Below, one piece after another: positions 33,571 to 40,663 of a stretch of DNA of 64,000 nt (the stretch's first letter is position 1; every line of letters starts with the position of its first letter). The stretch spans positions 2,728,017 through 2,792,016 of the forward strand of contig NZ_KK073875.1 in NCBI RefSeq assembly GCF_000585395.1, given 5' to 3'. The DNA comes from Saccharibacillus sacchari DSM 19268. GTDB lineage: Bacteria > Bacillota > Bacilli > Paenibacillales > Paenibacillaceae. The notes under the pieces are model-generated. The model did no database searches, was not told where the DNA came from, and saw only the letters and a program-made list of their open reading frames with translations. Made by a program: the position numbers and the translations under genes.

Positions 33571-34539
33571 TTGCTGACGGAGAACAAATACAAGGCGCTT
33601 GAGCTGGAGACGCCGGGGTTGTACGAACTTGAGGGATTAGAGATCGGCGTGACGTCGAATTGCAACTTTAAATGCGATTATTGCTGTGCTTATCGTCGTG
33701 ATGACGGGTCGAAAGTCAGTGCGGAGGAAGCCATTCGATTGATTCGTGACATTCCGACGTTGAAGCGGGTACGCCTGTCCGGCGGGGAAGTGACCATGCG
33801 TTTTGAAGACTGCGTGAAGATCGTGGCGTATTGCACAGAGAACGGAATCGCGACTCAACTCAACACCAACGGAAGCCTGCTTAGTCCGGAGCGCATTCGC
33901 CGTTTAAAAGAAGCGGGGTTATCGAACATCCACCTGTCGTTTAACTTTACTGATGCGGAGACGTTTGCGACTTACTACGGGATGGACCCACGTGTGTATA
34001 CAAAGGTGATTGAAAATATTCGTCTGTGCGTAGAGTTGGGTCTGGAGACGGTGCTGGAGACGCTGCTGTTCGGTCCGACTCAGGAGAATATGCCGGCGAT
34101 CAGTGCGATGGTGCATGATCTGGGCGTGCGCATTCATGAGATTCAGAACAGCATAGTGATGGATCATGCGGAGCGTCCGGGCTGGAATGCCGTCGCGTCG
34201 CGCGAATCGTTGGTGCGTTCGGTGGAGGAACTGATCGCAAACCGTCGCCCGGACACGGATCTGTATCTGACCTGTATGGATCGATTCCTGGATAAACTGG
34301 GCTTCAAGGAAGAACCCGGCGTGTACTTCTCGAACTGCGTGGATGGCAAAAAGCAGCTCCATCTACACGGTAACGGCGATATTCTGATCTGCGAGCTGTG
34401 CCGTCCGGAGGTCATCGGAAACGTATACGAAGGCACGGATCTGAAGACGATCTACGCGAACCGGCCGAAAGCGCTGGACGAGTTTTTGGAAAAGCTGCCT
34501 TGTCCGGCGTATGACGCGTTATTCCCGGCAGACGCGTAG
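33571..34539 (+). CDS. Radical SAM domain protein, function unknown
   Basis: A 322-residue radical SAM enzyme. The [4Fe-4S] motif CNFKCDYC (CxxxCxxC) is near residue 31-38 and is followed by VRLSGGEVTMR (the GGE motif, ~70) and the strand ATQLNTNGSLL. The C-terminal part has additional cysteines (YFSNCVDG, ILICELCRPE), which could bind an auxiliary cluster as in SPASM-like enzymes. No substrate peptide gene or partner is adjacent. The start is a TTG; TTG 33571 has GAAGAGG nine bases upstream, and TTG 33562 is an alternative adding three residues. Confidence 0.85.
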   Translation: MLTENKYKALELETPGLYELEGLEIGVTSNCNFKCDYCCAYRRDDGSKVSAEEAIRLIRDIPTLKRVRLSGGEVTMRFEDCVKIVAYCTENGIATQLNTNGSLLSPERIRRLKEAGLSNIHLSFNFTDAETFATYYGMDPRVYTKVIENIRLCVELGLETVLETLLFGPTQENMPAISAMVHDLGVRIHEIQNSIVMDHAERPGWNAVASRESLVRSVEELIANRRPDTDLYLTCMDRFLDKLGFKEEPGVYFSNCVDGKKQLHLHGNGDILICELCRPEVIGNVYEGTDLKTIYANRPKALDEFLEKLPCPAYDALFPADA

Positions 34540-34613
34540 GCGGGAGGAGAGATCGATGCCCGTGGTGACGATCGGTTTGAGCAAAACGGTCGCGGGCCGA
34601 ATAAAGGCGTGAA

Positions 34614-34654
34614 AAAGGCGTAAAGCACGGGGGCCGCGCTTTACGCCTTTTTTT
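34614..34654 (+). terminator. Rho-independent terminator
   Basis: AAAGGCGTAAAGC (34614-34626) and GCTTTACGCCTTT (34638-34650) are exact 13-base complements followed by T residues. It ends the radical SAM gene. Confidence 0.92.
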
Positions 34655-34756
34655 GATCATATAAACGCAAGAAACGAACCGACGTCTGTTGTTCTGTCCG
34701 ATAGTCATGTAGGATATGAATACAATCAGACCATTCAGATTCAGGAGGCGTTATGA

Positions 34757-35230
34757 TTGAAAATCATATTTCGAATAACTGTGATCATCGGGTGTATTTT
34801 TGTTTTCACCGCATGTTCCGAACGAAATACTGAAGGAGCACCTCCACCTCCAGTAAGCGCTGATTCTAGGCCGACTCTTAAACAAATTGTTGAAGAAATA
34901 CAAAAGCAAAAAATAACGGAGATCAATATTTTTAAGTCGGAGAAGCACGGCTTCATAGGCAGTGTGTTACTGAAAAAACTATCCAATGACGAAGAATTTT
35001 CTGTTGTCGTGCAATCTTTGTCGACGGCAAGCCAGCAGCTAGGTATGGCAAGCACCAAAACTCCCGATTATGATTTTGTTATTTCTCTGAACAATAATAC
35101 ATCTCTTTCGTTTCACTACTGGATCAATGCTGATGATGGGCAAGGTATGTTAGCGACCGTAAGAGGTACGGGGATCACGTACACAGTGGCGCCAGATTCT
35201 GTCCAGGAGCTGCTTCAACTTCTGGAATGA
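34757..35230 (+). CDS. Small lipoprotein, function unknown
   Basis: A 157-residue predicted lipoprotein. A short basic start and hydrophobic stretch (MKIIFRITVIIGCIFVF) lead to lipobox FTAC (Cys ~20), then a Pro-rich spacer and a ~115-residue globular part with no family I recognise. The start is TTG at 34757, eight bases after AGGAGG; the nearby ATG at 34753 is in another frame. The gene is visibly more AT-rich than its neighbours and borders a repeat element, so recent acquisition is possible. Confidence 0.75.
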   Translation: MKIIFRITVIIGCIFVFTACSERNTEGAPPPPVSADSRPTLKQIVEEIQKQKITEINIFKSEKHGFIGSVLLKKLSNDEEFSVVVQSLSTASQQLGMASTKTPDYDFVISLNNNTSLSFHYWINADDGQGMLATVRGTGITYTVAPDSVQELLQLLE

Positions 35231-35232
35231 GT

Positions 35233-35432
35233 CTAAGGCATGTTTGTACACTCAGCAATGTACATATTTCACCTCCTTTTCGTCCTCACCCGGAATCACA
35301 TCTAAAGCCTACCTGATTCCAGCGTTGCCGCGTCATATTCCCTCGACGTGCCCCGGCACGCCTATGAAAAAGTTCCTTGTCGAGAACGAAAATCCGGCGA
35401 TTTTCCTTGTGCCGAGGCTGCTTCATCGCGTA
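35233..35432. repeat. Repeat element family 2, degenerate copy
   Basis: The core GCCGCGTCAtATTCCCTcGACGTGCCCC-type sequence near 35327-35350, followed by GGCACGCC and TTCCTTG.CGAGAACGAAAAATC-like bases, matches the element at 48821-48986 almost base for base. This copy has an extra ~38-base insert with arms GGAATCA/TGATTCC, and it lacks clean terminal inverted repeats. Confidence 0.65.
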
Positions 35433-35521
35433 GGATAGAACGATAGACGTCCATGCGCATCGACACGGCCGATTCAGGCGCGTGCGGGAGGCGAGGGACG
35501 CGAAAGCGAGGCGAACCAAGC

Positions 35522-35683
35522 ATGGCAAGCAAAAAAGGCGGTACAGGCCGCGGAACCGGCAAAAAGGGTTGGAACCGTTGGCAAAAAGCGGAGAACCGCA
35601 AGAAAAACGCACCCAAGCCTTATAAAAGCAAAGGCAAAGAAACCGAAAGTAAATCCGGAGACGGCGGAGCGGACAAGCAGTAA
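35522..35683 (+). CDS. Tiny basic protein (DUF3934-like)
   Basis: A 53-residue, lysine- and glycine-rich protein starting MASKKGGTGRGTGKKGWNRW. The GGTGRGTGKKGWNRW signature is what I recall for DUF3934, a family of short basic proteins in Bacillales with no known role; the charge suggests nucleic acid binding, which is inference. ATG 35522 is preceded by GAGG ten bases upstream. The longer frame from 35453 adds residues with no family likeness. Confidence 0.72.
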   Translation: MASKKGGTGRGTGKKGWNRWQKAENRKKNAPKPYKSKGKETESKSGDGGADKQ

Positions 35684-35763
35684 CGTTGTCCTCCGTGCGT
35701 GGCCGATGGAGATAGAGTCGGTATGAGTATCAGCAACAAATTCGATTACCCGGCAAGACACTC

Positions 35764-35815
35764 AAAAAGACCGTATTCTACCCCATCTTGCAGATGGAGG
35801 AGAAACGGTCTTTTT
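35764..35815. terminator. Bidirectional terminator
   Basis: AAAAAGACCGT (35764-35774) and ACGGTCTTTTT (35805-35815) are exact complements with A- and T-runs at the base and an inner CCATCTTGCAGATGG hairpin. It lies between the convergent DUF3934-like and YkgJ-like genes. Confidence 0.88.
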
Positions 35816-35841
35816 GTGATACGGAAAAAGCGATGAGTTAC

Positions 35842-36684
35842 TCAATTTGCTGATGCTCCATGCGCCGCCATTCTCGCATTATGCTCGGCAAGCGGCAGGT
35901 CGAAGTTGTCTCGGCTGCCCAGCTCAGTCGTCTTGCCGCCGCCGTGACGACCGTATAGCACCAACCAGTAAAAGATCGGATACTGACGCAGCAGGCGGCG
36001 TTCTTTGCCTACGCGCACATCCGCCAGTTCTTCGTACAACGGCCAGTAATCGGCGATATTCGGCGTGATCTTGCGATGCGACCGTCCGCCGTCGATATAC
36101 TCGCATACCTGCCCGGGCTGTAAGCGCTCGCGCCAACCGCCGTAGAACGTATGCGAGCTGCCGTGCGTCCGGCACAGGAAAGGACGGGCCGAATAGACCC
36201 GGCAGCGTCCGTTTTCCCGATCCAGCAGCGGACAAGGAAAGCTGTTGCGGCCCGCGTTGCGGCGTACCGCGTCCAGCTCGCCTTTGCGGTCGATATTGTG
36301 GGTGAGCGAAGCGTGCATGTCCGGGTTCTCTTTTTCCAACAACAATAGATTCTCTTCCGCGCGGTCAAACGCTTCGGTAATTTCGTCCTTGCTCCAATGA
36401 CGTTCCATATAAACAAGCAGCAGCTCGAACTCTACCTGAGACACCGGGAAGTAATCGGAGCAGCAGTTGCTGCACCCTTCCCGGCACGGCGGCTGCTTGG
36501 GGCTGGTGGCCCGATAATCGCCGATCGTCTGCTCGACGTCCCGATACAGCCGTACCACATGCGCGGCGCGGCTGTCGGGCGAGGCGGTCTTATGACAAAG
36601 TCTCATCTTGCGTCCGCTGCCGCAGAAGCAGGGCTCGTTGCCGTCCGTCAGGCTGTAGTTCTTCGCCTCGGGCGTGTTCGGCAT
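35842..36684 (-). CDS. YkgJ-type cysteine-cluster protein with SEC-C motif
   Basis: A 280-residue protein. Residues ~18-33 hold a SEC-C zinc motif (PCFCGSGRKMRLCH), as at the C-terminus of SecA. A YkgJ-type CxxxCxxCC-like cluster follows (PCREGCSNCCSDYFPVS, ~63-79), with later cysteines FPCPLLDRENGRCRVYSARP and FLCRTHG that complete the metal or Fe-S site. The function of the family is unknown. ATG 36684 follows GAGGAAG; the longer frame starts at 36720. It is divergent from the ADP-ribose operon, with 212 bases between them. Confidence 0.85.
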   Translation of the reverse strand: MPNTPEAKNYSLTDGNEPCFCGSGRKMRLCHKTASPDSRAAHVVRLYRDVEQTIGDYRATSPKQPPCREGCSNCCSDYFPVSQVEFELLLVYMERHWSKDEITEAFDRAEENLLLLEKENPDMHASLTHNIDRKGELDAVRRNAGRNSFPCPLLDRENGRCRVYSARPFLCRTHGSSHTFYGGWRERLQPGQVCEYIDGGRSHRKITPNIADYWPLYEELADVRVGKERRLLRQYPIFYWLVLYGRHGGGKTTELGSRDNFDLPLAEHNARMAAHGASAN

Positions 36685-36767
36685 GGGGTTCACTTCCTCG
36701 AAGTTGGATTCTGTTCCCATTATACGCTTCGCGCCGGGGTTAATCGAATAAACGAAACCGGTACGGC

Positions 36768-36816
36768 TTGACAGTCAGAGAGAAAGGCTTTATCTTTGAT
36801 ATTAACATTTAGATAA
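36768..36816 (+). promoter_or_regulatory. Promoter of the ADP-ribose operon with candidate operator
   Basis: TTGACA (36768-36773), 17-base spacer, TATCTT (36791-36796) form a good sigma-A promoter. TTATCT (36790-36795) and AGATAA (36811-36816) are inverted arms that overlap the -10 box. NrtR-type regulators commonly bind palindromes at their own promoters, so this is a plausible autoregulatory site. Confidence 0.55.
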
Positions 36817-36896
36817 TAACAAAAAGAGCATAACAATATTGCCTACTTGGACAGGCTGCTGACGGTTTGTGGGTTGGGCGGAGACGGGAGCTGAAG

Positions 36897-37892
36897 ATGC
36901 AAAAAGAGACGGAACGACACGAGCGGCGCGAGCCGCTTCGCGACGCGAACGGCTTGACGGAAGAAGAGTTTCTGGCCGGATACGACGCGGGAGATTACGA
37001 ACGGCCTTCCATCGCGACGGACATGGTCATTTTTACGGTAGCGGGCGAAAAGGAAGAAAATTACCGCAAGCTGCCGAAGCAGACGCTGCGCGTGCTGCTG
37101 ATCCGCCGCGCGGGGCATCCGTATCTGGGTCACTGGGCGCTGCCCGGCGGATTCGTGCGTCCCAACGAGACTGCGGATCAGGCGGCGGCGAGAGAATTGC
37201 TTGAGGAAACGGGCGTTGATCGGGTCTATCTGGAGCAGCTGCATACGTTCAGCGATGTAGGGCGCGATCCCCGTACCTGGGTCGTCAGCTGCTCGTATAT
37301 GGCATTGGTTGATAGTCGCGGCTTGCAAGTGCAAGCGGGCGACGATGCGGATCGGGCCGCGTGGTTTGAGCTATCCTACCGTATGAACAGCGAAAGTAGG
37401 GAACGGCTGGATGAAGGTGGCATGCTGCATGTCCGGCGTTATGAATTGAAACTTACGGCAGAGTCGCCGGAAGTCGATTCGCATGAACAGTATGCCAATT
37501 CTACAAAAAATTCAGCGGGCAAGCTGGAATTGACCGCAACCGTCGAGCATCGGATCACGCGAACAAGCCGGGCTTCGATCGAGGAATATGCGGTCGCGGA
37601 TCGCGGAGATTTGGCGTTCGACCATGCGAAGATCATCGGCATGGCAATCGAGCGGCTGCGCGGACGGGTGGAGGAGAACGATCTGGCGCTGCATCTGATG
37701 CCGGAGCTTTTCACGCTGACCGAATTACAACAGGCTTACGAGGCGATCTTGGATCGTGAACTGCTCAAAGCGGCCTTCCGCCGCAAAGCGGAACCGCTGG
37801 TCGAGAAAACGGATCAATATACGGAGAACGCGGGACATCGCCCATCGAGATTGTATCGGCGAAGCCGTGAGGAATGGGGAGATTATCGGTGA
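36897..37892 (+). CDS. NrtR-like Nudix regulator with intact Nudix box
   Basis: A 331-residue protein. Residues ~38-170 are a Nudix domain whose box matches GX5EX7REUXEEXGU exactly (starting GGFVRPNETADQ near 84). After a ~60-residue spacer the C-terminus (~250-310) is the NrtR-type winged helix (AFDHAKIIGMAIERLRGRVE; FTLTELQQAYEAILDREL; AFRRK). NrtR proteins sense ADP-ribose or NAD-related ligands and repress NAD genes; many have a degraded box, but this one is intact and may still cut ADP-ribose. GGGAG precedes the ATG. It overlaps the NADAR gene by four bases and heads the operon. Confidence 0.85.
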   Translation: MQKETERHERREPLRDANGLTEEEFLAGYDAGDYERPSIATDMVIFTVAGEKEENYRKLPKQTLRVLLIRRAGHPYLGHWALPGGFVRPNETADQAAARELLEETGVDRVYLEQLHTFSDVGRDPRTWVVSCSYMALVDSRGLQVQAGDDADRAAWFELSYRMNSESRERLDEGGMLHVRRYELKLTAESPEVDSHEQYANSTKNSAGKLELTATVEHRITRTSRASIEEYAVADRGDLAFDHAKIIGMAIERLRGRVEENDLALHLMPELFTLTELQQAYEAILDRELLKAAFRRKAEPLVEKTDQYTENAGHRPSRLYRRSREEWGDYR

Positions 37893-38455
37893 TTTACAAC
37901 TTGGAACAACTGCGACAGGCGCATAACGCCGGGCAGCGAATCAAATATTTGTTTTTTTGGGGCCATACGGCCAAAACGGAAGGCGTGGTCGACGCAAGCT
38001 GCCTGAGTCAATGGTGGCCGAGCCGTTTTACGGTCGAAGGCGTCGAGTACGGCTGCGCCGAGCAGTATATGATGGCTGAAAAGGCAAGGCTGTTCCGCGA
38101 TGAAGAAGTACGCCGCAAAATCCTGCAAGCCAAGCATCCCAAGCAGATGAAAGCTTTCGGACGCGAGGTGCGGGGCTTTGACGATCAGGTATGGAAAAAG
38201 GAAGCTTACGGCATCGTGCGACGGGCGAGCGAAGAAAAATTCCGGCAAAACCGAGAGCTATGGGCTTTTCTGTCGAATACGAAAAATCGCGTTCTGGTCG
38301 AAGCCAGTCCGGTCGATCGCATCTGGGGCATAGGCCTGGACAAGCAGGATCCGAATGTCGAAAATCCGTTCAAATGGCGAGGAACCAATCTGCTGGGTTT
38401 TGCTTTGAGCGAAGCGCGGGACAAGCTGCAACAGGAGGGGATCCAAGATGAATAA
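37889..38455 (+). CDS. NADAR-family protein (YbiA-like N-glycosidase)
   Basis: A 188-residue NADAR (NAD and ADP-ribose) domain protein. Marks: YLFFWGHTA (~21-29), LSQWWPSRFTVEGVEYGCAE (~39-58), QYMMAEKARLF, the FDDQVWKKEAYGIV helix, VEASPVDRIWGIGLD (~138-152) and the end FKWRGTNLLGFAL. YbiA-type members cut N-glycosidic bonds of riboflavin intermediates, and NADAR domains have been reported to remove ADP-ribose from guanine. The GTG at 37889 follows GGGGAG by seven bases and overlaps the Nudix stop (GTGA). An ATG at 37874 would contain that ribosome binding site and is less likely. Confidence 0.88.
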   Translation: MIYNLEQLRQAHNAGQRIKYLFFWGHTAKTEGVVDASCLSQWWPSRFTVEGVEYGCAEQYMMAEKARLFRDEEVRRKILQAKHPKQMKAFGREVRGFDDQVWKKEAYGIVRRASEEKFRQNRELWAFLSNTKNRVLVEASPVDRIWGIGLDKQDPNVENPFKWRGTNLLGFALSEARDKLQQEGIQDE

Positions 38456-39338
38456 GCAAATGAACGGACTGGCGACGGGATACCGCGAAGCGGCGCGCGA
38501 CCGGATGCGCCGAATCGCGGCCGAGACGGTCGAAATCGCCAAGCGAGGTTCTTACGTGTACCGGGGAGAGACGATCGAGATCGGCGAAGCGCAGCGGCAT
38601 TCCGAAGAAGATAGCCTGTTGATTACGCCGAAACGCGGAGCCGAAATTGTGCAGAGCCTGAAGATCGAACGTCCCGTAACGGAAAGTTCGCGTACCGATT
38701 ACCGTGTCGTCAACGAATCGGCCGTAAAAACGGTACATGACCTGGCGGCAAACGGAGCGAAATCGATCGGATTGTTGAACTTCGCCAGCGCGAAAAATGC
38801 GGGCGGCGGCTTCCTGAACGGCGCGAATGCGCAAGAAGAAAATTTAGCTGCGACCAGTGGGTTGTATCCGTCCCAACTGCGGCACTCCGGTTATTATGAT
38901 GCCAATCGGGCCAGCGGAACGATGATGTACACGCACCATGCCATTTACTCGCCGGACGTCGTCTTTTTCCGCGATGAACGCTTTGAATTGGCGGCGCCTC
39001 CGGCGTATGCTTCCGTGTTGACCTTGCCTGCGGTGAACTACGGACAGGTGCTGCTCAAAGGCGAAGATTCGGCGCAAGCCAAAATCGTCATGCTGGAAAG
39101 AATGAGGTTGGCGCTCGCGATCTTTGCGGAGCAAGGAGACCGTACGCTGGTGCTCGGAGCTTACGGGTGCGGCGTGTTTCGCAACGATCCGGCCGAAGTG
39201 GCTTCGTGGTGGCGCCGGTTGCTGGACGGGGAAGGTTGGGCGGTACACTTCGATCAAGTTATTTTTGCGGTGCTGGATCGTTCGAAAGACAGTCGGACGA
39301 TTCGTCCGTTCGAACGAATCTGGGGGCGTTCGTTGTAA
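38448..39338 (+). CDS. Bacterial-type poly(ADP-ribose) glycohydrolase-like macrodomain protein (TIGR02452)
   Basis: A 296-residue protein of the TIGR02452 family. The PARG signature GGG-X7-QEE is present as NAGGGFLNGANAQEENLA (~121-138), with the catalytic Glu pair. SIGLLNFASAK leads into it, and VLGAYGCGVFRNDPAEVA (~227-244) is the second ribose-binding loop of the macrodomain fold. The N-terminal ~70 residues form the helical accessory region usual in bacterial PARGs. It should hydrolyse ADP-ribose linkages on protein or nucleic acid. GGAGGGG precedes the ATG. It overlaps the NADAR gene by eight bases. Confidence 0.87.
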   Translation: MNKQMNGLATGYREAARDRMRRIAAETVEIAKRGSYVYRGETIEIGEAQRHSEEDSLLITPKRGAEIVQSLKIERPVTESSRTDYRVVNESAVKTVHDLAANGAKSIGLLNFASAKNAGGGFLNGANAQEENLAATSGLYPSQLRHSGYYDANRASGTMMYTHHAIYSPDVVFFRDERFELAAPPAYASVLTLPAVNYGQVLLKGEDSAQAKIVMLERMRLALAIFAEQGDRTLVLGAYGCGVFRNDPAEVASWWRRLLDGEGWAVHFDQVIFAVLDRSKDSRTIRPFERIWGRSL

Positions 39339-39364
39339 GGGCCCCAAGGAAAGGAGGCTTACGC

Positions 39365-39793
39365 ATGCAGTTCAACGAGATTGAAGGGGATCTGTTCACG
39401 CTGCCGGACGACTACATACTGGCGCACTGCATTTCGGCCGATGCGAAGATGGGCAAAGGAATCGCTGCCGAATTCGTGCGAAGATTCGATCTGGTGCCGT
39501 TAAAGGAACGGGCAGCGAGAGAACCTCTGGAGATCGGCGCTTGTTACCGGGAAGGCCGTGTGATGAATCTGGTGACCAAGGCCAAGTATTTCAACAAGCC
39601 CACCTATAAATCGCTCGCGCAAGCGGTTCGTTCGCTGCGCGAGAATTGTGAGTCCGCTGCGGTTGCGAAGCTTGCGATGCCGCGTATCGGAAGCGGATTG
39701 GATCGATTGCGCTGGGAAAAGGTCAGGGAAATCGTGCAAAAAGAATTCGCCGATACGGAGATCGAGATTCTGGTTTGCTCCCTGAATGCTTAA
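39365..39793 (+). CDS. TARG1/OARD1-like macrodomain ADP-ribosyl hydrolase
   Basis: A 142-residue single macrodomain. The sequence ILAHCISADAKMGKGIAAEF (~18-37), KAKYFNKPTYKSLAQAV (~76-92) and KLAMPRIGSGLDRLRWEKVR (~105-124) parallels the human TARG1 (OARD1) motif order HCIS..MG.GIA, KPTY, MPRIG.GLDRL.W, including Lys and Asp at the positions used for catalysis there. TARG1-like enzymes remove ADP-ribose from glutamate or from DNA/RNA. AAAGGAGG precedes ATG 39365. It is 26 bases after the PARG gene and ends the operon. Confidence 0.87.
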   Translation: MQFNEIEGDLFTLPDDYILAHCISADAKMGKGIAAEFVRRFDLVPLKERAAREPLEIGACYREGRVMNLVTKAKYFNKPTYKSLAQAVRSLRENCESAAVAKLAMPRIGSGLDRLRWEKVREIVQKEFADTEIEILVCSLNA

Positions 39794-39844
39794 GTACGGC
39801 GTTGCCGGACATCGATACTTTTTAATAGGGAGTATATGGGGTAC

Positions 39845-39887
39845 AAAATAACCTCGTTGCCGAATTTTTCGGTAACGAGGTTATTTT
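39845..39887. terminator. Strong bidirectional terminator
   Basis: AAAATAACCTCGTTGCCGA (39845-39863) and TCGGTAACGAGGTTATTTT (39869-39887) form a 19-base stem with one G-U. It separates the ADP-ribose operon from the convergent TetR gene. Confidence 0.93.
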
Positions 39888-39905
39888 CGAGTTTCTTTTG
39901 GACGG

Positions 39906-40505
39906 TCATTTCGGTAAAAGCGGCACGACCAATTTATCGACGACCCTTTTGATATAGTCGATGTCGGCTGATCGATTTTTGAAGCGCAGATTATACATGA
40001 CCAAAGCTGGACCGATATCCGCAATCAATTCCATGTCTTTGTTGGTCAACTTGTTCTTTTTAATATAAGGTTCAAGCAGACTTTCGATCGCATTGCGGTA
40101 ACGCCAGTAAAATGCATCTCGCATCCTCTGATCCAATTCCTCATTAAAAGCATTACAAATCGCGTTCGTCGCTTTTTGGAATTTTTTATCCTCCATGAAA
40201 ACAAAAGTGAGCAAGTCGACGAATTGCCCGCGCAAATCTTGATTTTTATTCAATGTATCCAAAGAAAGCTCAAAGGGACTCATTAAAGTAGCCGCGTCGA
40301 TCACAAGCTCCATTTTTGAAGACCATCTTCGGTAAATCGTACCTTTTCCTACTTTGGCTTGAAGTGCGACCGCATCTATGGTTAACGCATCGTAGCCTTT
40401 TTCCGCCAATAAATCCAAAGTCGCTTCAAGAATGACCTTATTGCGCGACAAATCGAGGGGACGTCCTCTTTTTTCTTCGATTTGGTGCTGTTTTTCTTTC
40501 GGCAT
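39906..40505 (-). CDS. TetR/AcrR-family transcriptional regulator
   Basis: A 199-residue repressor. The N-terminal HTH is VILEATLDLLAEKGYDALTI (~24-43) and DAVALQAKVGKGTIYRRWSS (~44-63, the G-T-I-Y-R-R-W recognition helix). The rest is the helical ligand-binding and dimer domain with a TetR_C-like end. It is divergent from an NmrA-like NAD(P)-binding gene, and two matching palindromes lie between them. The gene is clearly more AT-rich than most of the window, hinting at transfer of the pair or the regulator. Confidence 0.92.
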   Translation of the reverse strand: MPKEKQHQIEEKRGRPLDLSRNKVILEATLDLLAEKGYDALTIDAVALQAKVGKGTIYRRWSSKMELVIDAATLMSPFELSLDTLNKNQDLRGQFVDLLTFVFMEDKKFQKATNAICNAFNEELDQRMRDAFYWRYRNAIESLLEPYIKKNKLTNKDMELIADIGPALVMYNLRFKNRSADIDYIKRVVDKLVVPLLPK

Positions 40506-40578
40506 ATCGTTCTACCTGCCTTTCTTGTGCAATGACTTTTCGTTCGCTGATCAAAGTATACCATTTTGGTTGTTTTAA

Positions 40579-40600
40579 TACGGAACTATTGAGTTCTGTA
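40579..40600. promoter_or_regulatory. Candidate TetR operator 1
   Basis: TACGGAACT-ATTG-AGTTCTGTA, a 22-bp near-perfect palindrome with one mismatch per arm. It sits just upstream of a TATACT -10 box (complement of about 40556-40561) for the tetR promoter, so binding would block autotranscription. Confidence 0.68.
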
Positions 40601-40622
40601 AATAGATTTGATAGACTTCAAT

Positions 40623-40644
40623 TACGGAACTTAATCGTTCTATA
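40623..40644. promoter_or_regulatory. Candidate TetR operator 2
   Basis: TACGGAACTTAATCGTTCTATA has the same left arm as operator 1 and a matching right arm, 44 bases centre to centre from it. It overlaps the likely TATAAA -10 of the NAD(P)-binding gene, so one repressor could silence both genes. Confidence 0.66.
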
Positions 40645-40663
40645 AATAAGAGTAGGGGGCCAA

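Noticed and set aside
36897..39793. DarTG-type toxin-antitoxin system
   Set aside because: No DarT ADP-ribosyltransferase is present, and the macrodomain lacks the DarG C-terminal domain. It is better described as an eraser operon.
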